28,282 nucleotides of DNA from CAMYLR01 sp039590215. Its GTDB lineage: Bacteria > Gemmatimonadota > Gemmatimonadetes > JACCXV01 > JAHWKZ01. Numbering within the stretch: the stretch's first letter is position 1; the number at the start of each line of letters is the position of its first letter. The notes below the pieces were generated by a model, which was not told the DNA's origin, did not search any database, and worked only from the letters and a program-made list of their open reading frames with translations. This document shows, piece by piece, positions 1 to 9,060 of this stretch. The stretch lies in contig JBDHFX010000025.1 of the NCBI GenBank assembly GCA_039590215.1, forward strand, positions 1 to 28,282, in the 5' to 3' direction. The position numbers were made by a program, and so were the translations under genes.

Positions 1-1677
1 GTTCGTCATCTGTGACGGCAATCCCAACCAACCAGTCACCAGCGGCTCTCCGATCCGCGTGATGAGGCGGAGAAGTTGGAGCTTGTCGAGCAGAAACAGA
101 ATCGCGGTCCCGACCACGAAGAGCGGGATGACCTCTCGCAGATACCAGTTCAGTCGACTGTATGTCTTGATTAGCACGTTCGAGGGCTGAGGTCGCCGGA
201 GCGGCGGGATCTCCAGGATAAAGTCGCTTGTGTCGCTGTTGAACAGGCGACTGCTGAGCCAGCCGACCAGGAGGATGACCCCAACGATCAGTCCAACCCA
301 TAACAGCGCTCCGACAGGCGATAACACCGACATCATCGCCAACAACACGCCCAACTGCGCGGAGCAAGGCACGGCCAGGGCCAAGAGCAGAGTGGTGATG
401 ACTCGCTCTCGATGGGTGTCGAGGATGCGCGTCGTCATGGTAGCCATCGTGTCGCAACCGAGTCCGAGGATCATCGGCAGTACGGCCTTGCCGTTCAGTC
501 CCATGATGCGAAACGCCCGGTTTACCATGATCGCCATGCGTGGGAAGTAGCCCGAGTCCTCGAGCACGCTGAAGACCAGGAAAAAAGTCGTCACGATCGG
601 AAGCACGATCGCAATCGCGTAGCTCAGCGCCATCGTGATCGCCCCATACTCGCCGATGAGCAGATCATGGAGGAACCTGAGTATCGTCTGAAGCCAACCC
701 AGCGACGTGTCTACGGATACTGAATAGACTGGCCGGATCGTCTCTCTCGTGCCTGAACTCACGGTGACGTTGTGGAAAGGGCTCATTGGCAGATCGATCG
801 AGTGAGGAATCGCAGCCGTTTCGTGCACGTGGGGAAAGGGCAGTACGGCGTCCACCGCTTGGATCGCTGCTGGGGTGACTCGCTGCTCGAAGACCATGCC
901 CTCGAGAACGTCGACCAGGGTGCCCGCGCCAAACAACCCGACAAACCAAAAGACGGCCAGTAGGATCAACCCCAAGACGGCCAACCCCTTTACCGGGTGC
1001 ATCGCCCAAAAACCGAGCCGAACGCGAAACGAAGCGCTGCCCGGCTGGGATATCGAGTACGTGCTGGAAACGATTTCGTTGACCTGTTCAAGGCGCGCGC
1101 GGCTGCGCTCGTAGGCGTCGCCGGTGTCGGACGCCGGCTTTTGCACCAAGCGCGGCGGAGAGGCTTTCGGCAGCGCGTCGATGAGGTCCGCGGTGCCGAA
1201 GTCGCGGGTCGCAACGGTCGAAACAACCGGTACACCCAGGATCTTGCTCAACGCGCCGGTGTCGATCTTCCCTCCACGCTCATCCAGCTCGTCGAGCATG
1301 TTGAGGACGAGAACCAGAGGGCATCCCACCTCGGCCAGCTGCATGGTCAGCAGGAGCGCGCGCCGGAGGTTCTTGGCGTCTGCCACTTGGACGACGGTGC
1401 ATCCTTTGTGCTCGTCGAGCAGATCCCGAGTGGCGCAGGCATCGTCGCTGGTGGGGGAGAGATCGTTGAGGCCCGGCGTATCGATGACTTGTAGCTGCCG
1501 GTCGTTGAAACTGGCACCGGCGCGAACGATCTCGACCGTTGTTCCGGGATAGTTGGAGACCGTGACGTAGCGGCTGGTGAGGTTCTTGAACAGCACGCTC
1601 TTTCCCACGTTCGGGTTCCCCACCAGGACTACAGTGTCTCCCGTCGCGCTCGCCTTGATCAGTGTAGTATCGCTCAT
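1..1677 (-). CDS. feoB: Ferrous iron transport protein B (FeoB-type), 3' end cut by window
   Basis: The protein is a GTP-dependent inner-membrane Fe(II) importer. The 559 residues visible start at ATG 1677, with a GGTGAG Shine-Dalgarno-like site about 5 bases upstream. The N-terminal G domain has P-loop GNPNVGKS (about residues 20-27), a SNYPGTTVE switch I, DTPG (66-69) and NMLD (126-129). A helical spacer follows, then hydrophobic segments from about residue 230. The gate region has LEDSGYFPRMA and a GLGCDTMATMTTRIL segment where classical FeoB has GCNVPA. Family length is about 700-800 residues, so roughly a quarter lies beyond base 1. No feoA precedes it. The reading frame is open from 1677 to base 1 with no break. 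The identification is firm; iron as the substrate is inferred from family membership. Confidence 0.93.
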   Translation of the reverse strand, partial: MSDTTLIKASATGDTVVLVGNPNVGKSVLFKNLTSRYVTVSNYPGTTVEIVRAGASFNDRQLQVIDTPGLNDLSPTSDDACATRDLLDEHKGCTVVQVADAKNLRRALLLTMQLAEVGCPLVLVLNMLDELDERGGKIDTGALSKILGVPVVSTVATRDFGTADLIDALPKASPPRLVQKPASDTGDAYERSRARLEQVNEIVSSTYSISQPGSASFRVRLGFWAMHPVKGLAVLGLILLAVFWFVGLFGAGTLVDVLEGMVFEQRVTPAAIQAVDAVLPFPHVHETAAIPHSIDLPMSPFHNVTVSSGTRETIRPVYSVSVDTSLGWLQTILRFLHDLLIGEYGAITMALSYAIAIVLPIVTTFFLVFSVLEDSGYFPRMAIMVNRAFRIMGLNGKAVLPMILGLGCDTMATMTTRILDTHRERVITTLLLALAVPCSAQLGVLLAMMSVLSPVGALLWVGLIVGVILLVGWLSSRLFNSDTSDFILEIPPLRRPQPSNVLIKTYSRLNWYLREVIPLFVVGTAILFLLDKLQLLRLITRIGEPLVTGWLGLPSQMTN

Positions 1678-1795
1678 GTCTCACCAGGCTAGGGTGACAC
1701 GCCGGGGCCGTCTGTCGGGCGATAGCTGTCGTCTTCTGAGGGGAAAATCCTGACGGTTGCGTGTTCTCGCTGGGCGTCTACGCTTTTTCCAGCTT

Positions 1796-1801
1796 ATTAT
1801 A
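1796..1801 (-). promoter_or_regulatory. Candidate -10 box (TATAAT) for feoB
   Basis: On the minus strand this is a perfect TATAAT hexamer in the 176-base gap between feoB and the divergent selenium-binding-protein gene. It would leave a leader of about 110 bases before the feoB ATG. The -35 position holds only a weak match (TCTCCA). I see no clear Fur-box repeat. On the plus strand, TTGCGT (1757-1762) and TACGCT (1779-1784), 16 bases apart, are a weak candidate for the other gene. Confidence 0.35.
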
Positions 1802-1853
1802 GCTGCCATCCTGAAAATTGGAGACGACACCGCACCCATCGGAGGTGACAAGA

Positions 1854-3260
1854 GTGCCGAGACTAACACCCGACCCCAGCTTCTATCCCTCGCCCAAGCT
1901 GGCGACCGAGGCACCACCCGAATCGCTCGCCTACGTCGCGATGCTGAACCCGACGCTGGAGGGTTTTCCCGATGCGATGGGCGTTGTCGACGTCGATCCC
2001 GACTCCGAGTCGTACGGTCAACTCGTTGGCAAGGTCGACATGCCGGAGGTGGGCGATGAGCTCCACCATTTCGGTTGGAATGCTTGCAGCTCGTGTCTGT
2101 GCCCGACCGCATCACACCCTCACATGGAGCGTCGATACCTGGTCGTGCCCGGGTTGCGGTCGTCGAGGATTATGATCGTCGATACGAAGCCCGATCCGCG
2201 GAATCCAACGATCAAGAAGACGATCTCGGCTGAGGAATTGGCCGAGAAGACCGGTTACTCGCGGCCCCATACATCTCATTGCGGTCCCGATGGGATCTAC
2301 ATGAGCGCGCTGGGGGCGCCCGACGGAGAGGGTCCCGGGGGGATCTTTGTCATCGACCCGGAGACCTTCGAGATTCAGGGGGCCTGGGAAAAGAACCGTG
2401 GCCCGCAGCACCTCGCCTACGACTTCTGGTGGCACTTGGGACACGACACGCTTATCACCAGTGAGTGGGGAACACCGAGCATGGTCGAGAACGGTGTGAA
2501 CCCCGAGCTGTTACTAGGCGGCAAGTACGGGCACCAGATCCACATCTGGGATCTCCCAAAGCGCAGTCACGTGGAAGCGATCGACTTTGGCGCCGAACAA
2601 CAGATGGTGCTCGAGCTTCGACCGTCTCACGATCCCAACAAGGCCTACGGGTTCGCCGGTGTGGTGACGTCGCTTGAAGACCTGTCGGCATCGGTCTGGG
2701 TTTGGCACCGGGACGAAACTAATGGGGCAGCGGCATGGAAAGCCGAGAAGGTGATCACGATTCCGGCGGAGCCAGCCGAAGCCGACCAACTGCCCGAGCT
2801 CCTCAAGGGGTTCGGAGCGGTGCCGCCGTTGGTGACGGACATCAATCTGACCGTCGATGACCGCTTCCTCTACGTGTCGTGTTTCGGGACCGGGGAGATA
2901 AAGCAGTACGACGTGTCTGATCCGTTCAACCCGAAAGAGACGGGATCGCTCCGGATCGGTGGTATCGTTGAGCGCGCGGCCCACCCCAGTCAGCCAGGCA
3001 AGGCCCTCAACGGAGGACCTCAGATGGTCGAGGTCAGCCGTGACGGTCGCCGCGTCTACTTCACGAACTCACTGTACATGGCGTGGGACAATCAGTTCTA
3101 CCCCGACGGGCTCAACGGTTGGATGGTGAAGGTCGATGCTGATCCGGATGGTGGTATGCGGTTTGACGAGAAGTTCTTCCTCGAATTCGACGAGTTTAGG
3201 CCGCATCAGGTCCACTTGGATGGCGGCGACGCGTCATCAGATTCGTACTGCTTCTCCTGA
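1854..3260 (+). CDS. Selenium-binding protein SBP56 / methanethiol oxidase family
   Basis: SBP56 (SELENBP1) family members are beta-propeller enzymes; characterised ones are copper-dependent methanethiol oxidases that turn methanethiol, oxygen and water into formaldehyde, hydrogen sulfide and hydrogen peroxide. The 468-residue product has the family's near-invariant segments: ELHHFGWNACSSC near residue 70 with the CxxC pair, RPHTSHCGPDG, a YDFWWHLGHDTLITSEW block, DDRFLYVSCFGTGEIKQYD, GGPQMVEVS, LYMAWDNQFYPDG and a C-terminal HQVHLDGGDASSD. GTG 1854 is preferred over the in-frame TTG at 1818 because GGAGGT (1841-1846) sits 7 bases upstream. No signal peptide is visible, unlike the exported bacterial methanethiol oxidases, so location and substrate remain open. 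The membrane protein that follows starts 8 bases after the stop and is likely co-transcribed. Confidence 0.92.
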   Translation: MPRLTPDPSFYPSPKLATEAPPESLAYVAMLNPTLEGFPDAMGVVDVDPDSESYGQLVGKVDMPEVGDELHHFGWNACSSCLCPTASHPHMERRYLVVPGLRSSRIMIVDTKPDPRNPTIKKTISAEELAEKTGYSRPHTSHCGPDGIYMSALGAPDGEGPGGIFVIDPETFEIQGAWEKNRGPQHLAYDFWWHLGHDTLITSEWGTPSMVENGVNPELLLGGKYGHQIHIWDLPKRSHVEAIDFGAEQQMVLELRPSHDPNKAYGFAGVVTSLEDLSASVWVWHRDETNGAAAWKAEKVITIPAEPAEADQLPELLKGFGAVPPLVTDINLTVDDRFLYVSCFGTGEIKQYDVSDPFNPKETGSLRIGGIVERAAHPSQPGKALNGGPQMVEVSRDGRRVYFTNSLYMAWDNQFYPDGLNGWMVKVDADPDGGMRFDEKFFLEFDEFRPHQVHLDGGDASSDSYCFS

Positions 3261-3268
3261 GGTAACCG

Positions 3269-3862
3269 TTGACGGATAGCGCCCTCCAGTGGTGGGCGCT
3301 GCTCTTCGGGCTCGGCGCGTTCCATGGAGTGAACCCCGCCATGGGATGGTTGTTCGCCGTTGCTCGAGGCATGCAGGAGGAAAGTCGCCGCGCCGCATGG
3401 TGGGCAATGGTGCCGCTGGCGGTTGGCCACTTCCTGGCGATTGGTGCGGCGATCGCGGTGGCGGTAACAGCCGGCGACATCGTCCCACTGGCGGCACTGC
3501 GATGGCCGATTGGCGTGATGCTGGTCGGCCTCGGCGGCTACCAACTCGTACGCCATCGGCACCCGCGTTATCGGGGTATGCGGGTCGGAGCCTGGGGCTT
3601 GATGGTGTGGTCGTTCCTGATGGCCTCGATCCATGGCGCGGGATTGATGGTGATCCCGCTGTTCCTGGGCCCCCCTGACATCACGCGAGCAGCGATGGCT
3701 ACGCTGGTCCACGGCGTCGGCTACTCGCTGACGACCGCGCTTCTCGCGGGATTGTTCTACGAAAAGATCGGCGTCGGGGTACTGCGTCGCGCATGGATCA
3801 ACGTCGATCTCGTCTGGGCGCTCGCGCTGATCCTGATCGGAGTGGTGACGCTTAGCGTCTAG
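3269..3862 (+). CDS. Polytopic membrane protein linked to the SBP56 gene
   Basis: The 197-residue protein has about six hydrophobic segments (roughly 8-30, 44-67, 77-93, 107-133, 143-163 and 179-197). Histidines lie in or next to helices at positions 19, 54, 122 and 148, within motifs FHGVNPAMGWLFAV, VGHFLAIG, SIHGAG and LVHGVGYS. Such His-bearing helices recall metal or small-molecule transporters (NiCoT, UreH, TauE-like), but I recognise no named family. It starts at TTG 3269, 8 bases after the SBP56 stop, with a GAGGT ribosome-binding site overlapping that stop, so the two are probably translated together. Its last 11 bases overlap the convergent hydrolase gene. A transport role for the SBP56 substrate, product or metal is only an inference from position. 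Confidence 0.8.
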   Translation: MTDSALQWWALLFGLGAFHGVNPAMGWLFAVARGMQEESRRAAWWAMVPLAVGHFLAIGAAIAVAVTAGDIVPLAALRWPIGVMLVGLGGYQLVRHRHPRYRGMRVGAWGLMVWSFLMASIHGAGLMVIPLFLGPPDITRAAMATLVHGVGYSLTTALLAGLFYEKIGVGVLRRAWINVDLVWALALILIGVVTLSV

Positions 3863-4784
3863 CCGTCGCGGTCTGTTGTGCGCTGCCTGACACGATGATG
3901 TCGTCAAGCGCGAGGATCAGCTTTTCGAGGATTCGACCCCCGCGCGGATCGTCGACCAGCGCGGCGGCGATGTAGCGGTGTCCGTTGTGCTCGATCAACG
4001 CGGCGTCGGCGTGATGTTGTCGGAAGGATCCGGACTTTCGGTAGATCGTCGCTTCGGGACGCACCGAGAGACCCCTGACAAACTTGTGCTTGATACCCGG
4101 GTCGCCGAGGATCTCGAGCATCTCGCGGCTGCGCTCGCGGCTCACCAGGAGACCCCGCTCGAGCAACGCGAAGAAGCGTGCCGCCTGACGGGCGGTGGCG
4201 CCGTGCGAGTAGTTGAACAATGGATCGCGCCGGACTGCGGGAGTGGGATCGTAGGCTTTGCCGACCCAGAGACCGCCGCTGCCGGTCAGGTCGTAGAGCC
4301 GGTATTCGGGTTTTTCCAATGTTTCGGCGATCGAATCGAATCCGACGAGGCGGATCGCCCGCGTCGCCGCTGAGTTGCTCGATACGCGGATCATGTCGCT
4401 GAGCGTCTGTCGAAGGGCCTTGGAATCATCAAGCTCACCCGCCTCGATCTTCTCGAATACCGTCAGCAAGACCGCGATCTTCGGGAGGCTGGCGGCGTAA
4501 AACATCACGTCGTCGTTGACCCCCGCGTAGCGCAGCTCCTCGGGCACGGTGAGATCGACCAAGGCGACCCCGATCTGCTGTCGGCGGACCAGCGGTTGCA
4601 GATCGAGCCCGGCCAGAGCCACTTCGAGCTCAGCCTGGAGCCCGCGGTCGACTTGTTCGAGCGCCATCGGTGTGGCAAGCACGTTCGACGCCTTGTCGCC
4701 CGCCTCGGACGGAGAGTACAGGCCGCAGGTCGAGGTCACCCCTACTGCAACGATCAGAGTTATCGCGGACGCTGTCGGGCGCAT
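3852..4784 (-). CDS. Exported class-A beta-lactamase-fold serine hydrolase (copy 1)
   Basis: The 310-residue protein has an N-terminal signal segment (about 1-28; Cys20 follows T-S-T, so it is not a standard lipobox). It carries the three penicillin-recognising motifs in order: SLPK (nucleophile Ser99, Lys102), SSN (135-137, in place of SDN) and KSG (250-252). That places it in the beta-lactamase/transpeptidase-like fold. I cannot find the ExxLN omega-loop that carries the deacylating glutamate of true class A lactamases. A peptidase, amidase or esterase role, or penicillin binding, is therefore more likely than antibiotic hydrolysis. It begins 7 bases after the stop of a second hydrolase of the same fold and is the last gene of the dikinase unit. 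Its 3' end overlaps the plus-strand membrane gene by 11 bases. Confidence 0.85.
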   Translation of the reverse strand: MRPTASAITLIVAVGVTSTCGLYSPSEAGDKASNVLATPMALEQVDRGLQAELEVALAGLDLQPLVRRQQIGVALVDLTVPEELRYAGVNDDVMFYAASLPKIAVLLTVFEKIEAGELDDSKALRQTLSDMIRVSSNSAATRAIRLVGFDSIAETLEKPEYRLYDLTGSGGLWVGKAYDPTPAVRRDPLFNYSHGATARQAARFFALLERGLLVSRERSREMLEILGDPGIKHKFVRGLSVRPEATIYRKSGSFRQHHADAALIEHNGHRYIAAALVDDPRGGRILEKLILALDDIIVSGSAQQTATARR

Positions 4785-4791
4785 TGCGGCT

Positions 4792-6078
4792 TCAGCTCGT
4801 TTCCGGCCGATCGCGGACCAACCGCTCGACCAAGGTCGCGATGGTTTGGTGCTCGACAGCGGAGTTGATCTTGAGCACGTTCGACATCATCGCAACCAGA
4901 TAGACCCGTGGATTGTCGCCGCCAGCCGGTGACTCGACGATCGCCACCGAGTTCATGTAGTTGAGTCGGTTGCCCCGATATTTGCCGCACGTGAAGCCAG
5001 CTTCCGGTCGGCAGCTGTACAGCGAGCCGGACTTGAAGTAAACGGCTGCGTCGTTGAGTGCCGGAGAGGATGCGTAGCGGTAACGCCGGCGGGTGAAATA
5101 GATGAGCTTTTTCATCTCGAGCGATGACCATCGATCGATCGCCTTTCCCTGTTCGAGCTTAACGAGCCATTGCAGCAGCGCGAACGGACTGGCGTAGCTG
5201 GAAATGCCAGGAACCAGGTTTTGACCCCCACGGGTGAAGAACGTTCCATGCCGCCAATCGTCCTCGGCGATACCCATTCTTCTCAGCGGTCCATTGACTA
5301 CTTCGATCGAGGCTGTCTGTAGCCCCGGCTTGGATGTGTCCCGGAAGTAGGCGTCTTTCTCCTCCGGCGAAGCAGGGTAGTCGCGACCGAAACGCGAGAG
5401 GTACATCGCCTCGCGCCACACCGTGCTGGCGGCCGCGTTGGAGCTCGGGGACGCCATGTGATCGACCCACTCCCAAAGGCTGAACACATCGCCGATGCGA
5501 ACTGGACGGTGAACGAGCGAGTTCTTTTCGATGTCGACGATCGGGACCGAGTGAGAATCGGTGTGAATGATCGATTCGGCGGTGATTTGGGTATCGCGAA
5601 GAACGCGTAGCCGGTCGCCCGGGGCAGGCCAAATCCGCGCCAACTCGGAGAAGATCCCCGTCATCACGACCAACTTGCCGATGCTCCCCGGCGCGTACGT
5701 CTGAGTCTCTCGCAACGCCGCGTACTTCGGACTGGCCGGATCGGTGATGTCCAGCAAGGCGATCGAGTAACTCCGGTTTCGTCCCCGGAAGATCCGCTCG
5801 AGTCCCTGCTGCAGATATGGGTCCCGCGGTGTGTCTGCGGTGAGTTCGAAAGTTTCGTTGGTGCCGGCCATCCGCAGGTGGATGTCGGCCTCGCCGAGGA
5901 GTGCGCCGCTCGGCACCTTCCGGCCTGGGAGCTCACCTTCCTGAACCTGCCGATACGCCTCCAGCCGGCGGATCCGCGTGCGCTCGTACCCGTCGAGCGG
6001 GTAACTCGGGATCGAGGACGGCACCAGCAGCGCCACCCCAGCGATCGCCAGGATCGTCGCGGTCGCCCTCGTGCTCAC
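4792..6078 (-). CDS. Exported class-A beta-lactamase-fold serine hydrolase (copy 2)
   Basis: I chose GTG 6078 because GTGA overlaps the TGA stop of the upstream dikinase by 4 bases, a typical coupled start, and because it places a hydrophobic signal or anchor at residues 8-25. A longer frame to 6213 exists but lies inside the dikinase. The product is 428 residues. Motifs are GSIGK (Ser132, Lys135), SPSSN (212-214 as S-x-N) and FKSG (349-351), the serine beta-lactamase/transpeptidase triad. It is about 120 residues longer than copy 1, with extra N-terminal sequence before the catalytic domain and a possible disulfide pair Cys356/Cys364. The omega-loop glutamate is not evident. The substrate is unknown. 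With copy 1 and the exported dikinase it forms an apparently envelope-directed gene set. Confidence 0.87.
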   Translation of the reverse strand: MSTRATATILAIAGVALLVPSSIPSYPLDGYERTRIRRLEAYRQVQEGELPGRKVPSGALLGEADIHLRMAGTNETFELTADTPRDPYLQQGLERIFRGRNRSYSIALLDITDPASPKYAALRETQTYAPGSIGKLVVMTGIFSELARIWPAPGDRLRVLRDTQITAESIIHTDSHSVPIVDIEKNSLVHRPVRIGDVFSLWEWVDHMASPSSNAAASTVWREAMYLSRFGRDYPASPEEKDAYFRDTSKPGLQTASIEVVNGPLRRMGIAEDDWRHGTFFTRGGQNLVPGISSYASPFALLQWLVKLEQGKAIDRWSSLEMKKLIYFTRRRYRYASSPALNDAAVYFKSGSLYSCRPEAGFTCGKYRGNRLNYMNSVAIVESPAGGDNPRVYLVAMMSNVLKINSAVEHQTIATLVERLVRDRPETS

Positions 6079-9032
6079 GGCCGCTCGCGAAGCGGTGCGT
6101 CGAGTCGTACCGGTTGATCGGCGCGATCGAGCACGGCACGATCCATGGCGGCTAGTCCAGCCAGCTGGGCGGTTGGTGAGTCGGATGACAGCGGACGGAT
6201 CTGAAATAACCACAGCGCGCCGTCCAGGAAACCGAACTCGATGTCCCAGGGAAGCGTTCGACCGGTATCGTCTCGTGGTGGGTCGAATCGTTCTCGTAGC
6301 GTCTGGACGAGATCTTTCAATGCCGCGATCTCCAGGTCGAGCAGGACACGCTCCGCGCCGGATGGCCCCACCTTCTCGAAGCCACCCTCGCCGGTCATCT
6401 TGAGCTGGCTGCTAGACGGTGCCTTGTACTGGTCGAGCAATATCGGCTCGTCATCATCGATTGGCAGGAGCAGGGCCTCCGAAGCTTCACCTCCAACGAC
6501 CCCCCCGACGCCCTCCGATGCGGTCGCGGTTAGATATGCGGGATCACCGGTCACGAGATCCACAGTAACGAGAACGCCCGACTTCTCGACCGGCACGCTG
6601 CGCTGAATCAAGACCGAAACGTAGGTGTGTTCTGGGTTCTCGAGGATCGGTCGGCGCCACGCGAAAGCTCGCTCGGTAAACGGGGATGCCCACACCCGCT
6701 TGATCGAGTGGAGGATGTCCTCGAACTGGATTTGGTTGGGCACCGTGAGGTTGAGACCGGCCCCGCTGAACTCGGCCAAGTCCTCGACGTTGGTATCGCT
6801 GCGGACAAACACACCGAACGATCCGGACGGACCCCAGGCCGCCAGCTGTTCTCTCAGACCCGAAACCAAACCGGGATCGAGCTCGACTCGGAGGATTTCG
6901 CGGCGAAACGAGGCCAGCCGCTCGGAGACGTACGCATCGATCTCCGATGGCGGTCTGCCCGCGCGCTCCATTTCGCTGACGTCGTCGTAGAACGTGACCA
7001 TTTCATCATAGAGGCTGGTGCCGTCGATTGTACGATGTCTTTCGAGATGAGAACGAAAGATTCCGAACGGAAGCGCGACGCCGGGAGAAACCTGCTTTGG
7101 AAAGGCGCGTTGGAGGCGCGCCACGCCAGCCGCTTTAGGCCCCACGACCGCGCCGGCACGGGTGAGATCTAGCGGTTCGAGCGGGAGCACTCGCTGTTCG
7201 TCAAGATTGAGCGCGGCGTCGTCGATCCGGAAGGTGCGCACCGGACCGGCCTCCTTCTCGGCAAGCAGGGCGCGCTCGTCGGGGGTGAGCTGATCGACCT
7301 CCTTTAGGATGACAACGCCCAAGCCGGAAACCGCGTAGAACAGCTCCTTGCCGACATGCGGCAGAATCGCCTCGAGCGTGGTGCTGGCGATGACGCTGTT
7401 GGGAATGCCAAGACTCCGCGCCAACAATTGAAGGTGGGATAGCATGTTTCCTTGATCGAGTGACAGGATTCCACCCACCGGAGGCAGATCGGCAAGCGTT
7501 TGCGGCAAGATGTAGATACGGTTGGGTCGATAGTTGAACGTTGCGGCCTCGGCCTCGGTGACGTGCTCGAGCACGCCGCGCGCAACACCCGGGTTGAGTC
7601 CGTAGATCGCACCGCCGAGCGAGCGTCCAAAAGCGGTGTGCGTGACGCCGAGCTCATCGTTCGAGTCCCGCGTTAACGACTCGACGACGTTTGCCAGAGG
7701 CAGAAGCGCCGTCGCACGTAGGAGATCGGCCGAGAACGATTCGGCCACTGGCTCGATGCCTGCGTACCGCTCCACGGTCTCGCCGAAAACCGATTCGATC
7801 GTCGCTTGGACCCAGAGTCCGACACGTTCTAGGTAGCGTACAGAGCTGCGATACCGATCCGCCGTCACCTCATCCTGTGCGGTCACTTCGTCGATCATCT
7901 CTAGCTGCGCCGCCAGCTCGAGACGTGACAGAAGACCGCGGCCGTAAGCACCGACAAGCAGGCTTCGCGCTACATCGAGTGCTTGTCGGCGGTTGGTCAG
8001 GCGGCCTGACGCGGCGACACCGTTCTGAAGTAGCAACTCCTGGAGTACGAGATCGAGGTCGAGTCGCCGGAGGTTGGCGACGCCGTCATTCAATGTCTCG
8101 ATATCGTTCCGAAGCCTGGCGGTCAGGTCACCGATGTGTCGGCTGACGTCGGCCGGGGGTGCGTTTCGAAGCAGGCCTTGCAATGCTCGCAACTCATCGT
8201 GCCAAACCCCATCCCGAAAGGGAGCCACATCGAGGAACGGTTCGAGTCGCTCGGCCGGGTCGCGGTCGTAGTAGGCATGTAGATCAGCGAGCAGCGACCG
8301 CAGGGCTTCCTGGTGACGCCTGCCGCCGGCGGTGGTCAGAAAGTTCTCGACCGCCTCGACATCGCTGGCATCGGGGTAAGAGTGGATCTTGACCCGAATC
8401 GGCTGGAAGGCTGGGACGGCATTCCCGATCTCTTTGGAAACCTGCCGGATGCGATCGATCCGAGATGATTGAGGTGCGTGTGGCACCTCGCGTACCAACT
8501 GAACCGCCAGCAAGAAGTTCTTCCGGGTCCACGCTGGATCGCTCAGCAGCCGGGCCAGCAAAGCTCGTCCGGCGGCCTCCTCGTCTTCGGCTTGGCGGGC
8601 GCCACGATAGTACTGGGCTCGGCGGAAGTCCCAACCGTCGTCGGCGCGTCGCAGGTATCCCTGTAACGCTGTTGTCCGCAAGCCCTCGTAGCGGTGCTCA
8701 GCGTTGAAGAACTCCTCCCATGGGAGCGCGATGAACAGAGTGCCCACCGGGTAGCCCAACTCGCCGAGCCGGATGGCGTCGGGGGAGAGTTGTCCGTGCT
8801 GGTGCCCGCCGCCCCGATCGCCACACGGGAATGGTCTCGGCGGGTGGTTCGTGCCGTCGTTGCAAAACCATCGCAGCCCGGTGAATGGACCGCGCTGGTT
8901 GCTCTTAATCCGCTCCAGTAGGACCCGGGCTTCCTCGCTCTCGGCTTGATTACTCTGCGACACCGCCAGCGAAGGGATCGCTAGCCCAAGCGCGAGGAGG
9001 CCGATGAGCGGTGACTTGGCTCGCCGGATCAC
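6075..9032 (-). CDS. Signal-peptide-bearing dikinase like alpha-glucan water dikinase (PEP-synthase ATP-grasp family)
   Basis: Counting from GTG 9032 the protein is 985 residues. The C-terminal 350 residues match the PEP/pyruvate-dikinase nucleotide-binding domain: Lys633 in VVGPKAAG, VALPFGIF, RVWASPFTERAF, Arg744 in VRSDTNVEDL, and Glu932/Gln944/Arg946 in IEFG-LFQIRP. A phosphohistidine segment, GNMLSHLQLLARSLGIPN (His533), lies before it. That order (His domain, then ATP domain) and several motifs match plant glucan water dikinase rather than PEP synthase. The N-terminal half is unfamiliar and contains a Cys/His-rich stretch (WFCNDG...PFPCGDRGGGHQHG). GTG 9032 is preferred because it gives a clean signal peptide (RRAKSP, then a hydrophobic run to about residue 24) and avoids overlapping the 36-residue gene; ATG 9140 is the alternative. 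An exported ATP-using enzyme is odd. Confidence 0.85.
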   Translation of the reverse strand: MIRRAKSPLIGLLALGLAIPSLAVSQSNQAESEEARVLLERIKSNQRGPFTGLRWFCNDGTNHPPRPFPCGDRGGGHQHGQLSPDAIRLGELGYPVGTLFIALPWEEFFNAEHRYEGLRTTALQGYLRRADDGWDFRRAQYYRGARQAEDEEAAGRALLARLLSDPAWTRKNFLLAVQLVREVPHAPQSSRIDRIRQVSKEIGNAVPAFQPIRVKIHSYPDASDVEAVENFLTTAGGRRHQEALRSLLADLHAYYDRDPAERLEPFLDVAPFRDGVWHDELRALQGLLRNAPPADVSRHIGDLTARLRNDIETLNDGVANLRRLDLDLVLQELLLQNGVAASGRLTNRRQALDVARSLLVGAYGRGLLSRLELAAQLEMIDEVTAQDEVTADRYRSSVRYLERVGLWVQATIESVFGETVERYAGIEPVAESFSADLLRATALLPLANVVESLTRDSNDELGVTHTAFGRSLGGAIYGLNPGVARGVLEHVTEAEAATFNYRPNRIYILPQTLADLPPVGGILSLDQGNMLSHLQLLARSLGIPNSVIASTTLEAILPHVGKELFYAVSGLGVVILKEVDQLTPDERALLAEKEAGPVRTFRIDDAALNLDEQRVLPLEPLDLTRAGAVVGPKAAGVARLQRAFPKQVSPGVALPFGIFRSHLERHRTIDGTSLYDEMVTFYDDVSEMERAGRPPSEIDAYVSERLASFRREILRVELDPGLVSGLREQLAAWGPSGSFGVFVRSDTNVEDLAEFSGAGLNLTVPNQIQFEDILHSIKRVWASPFTERAFAWRRPILENPEHTYVSVLIQRSVPVEKSGVLVTVDLVTGDPAYLTATASEGVGGVVGGEASEALLLPIDDDEPILLDQYKAPSSSQLKMTGEGGFEKVGPSGAERVLLDLEIAALKDLVQTLRERFDPPRDDTGRTLPWDIEFGFLDGALWLFQIRPLSSDSPTAQLAGLAAMDRAVLDRADQPVRLDAPLRERP

Positions 9033-9060
9033 GCGCCTGGATCGCTTAGTTGGTGAGTCC

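Noticed and set aside
3852..6078. Calling the two hydrolases antibiotic-resistance beta-lactamases
   Set aside because: Only the fold motifs are present; the omega-loop glutamate is not seen, and the gene context is a dikinase unit.
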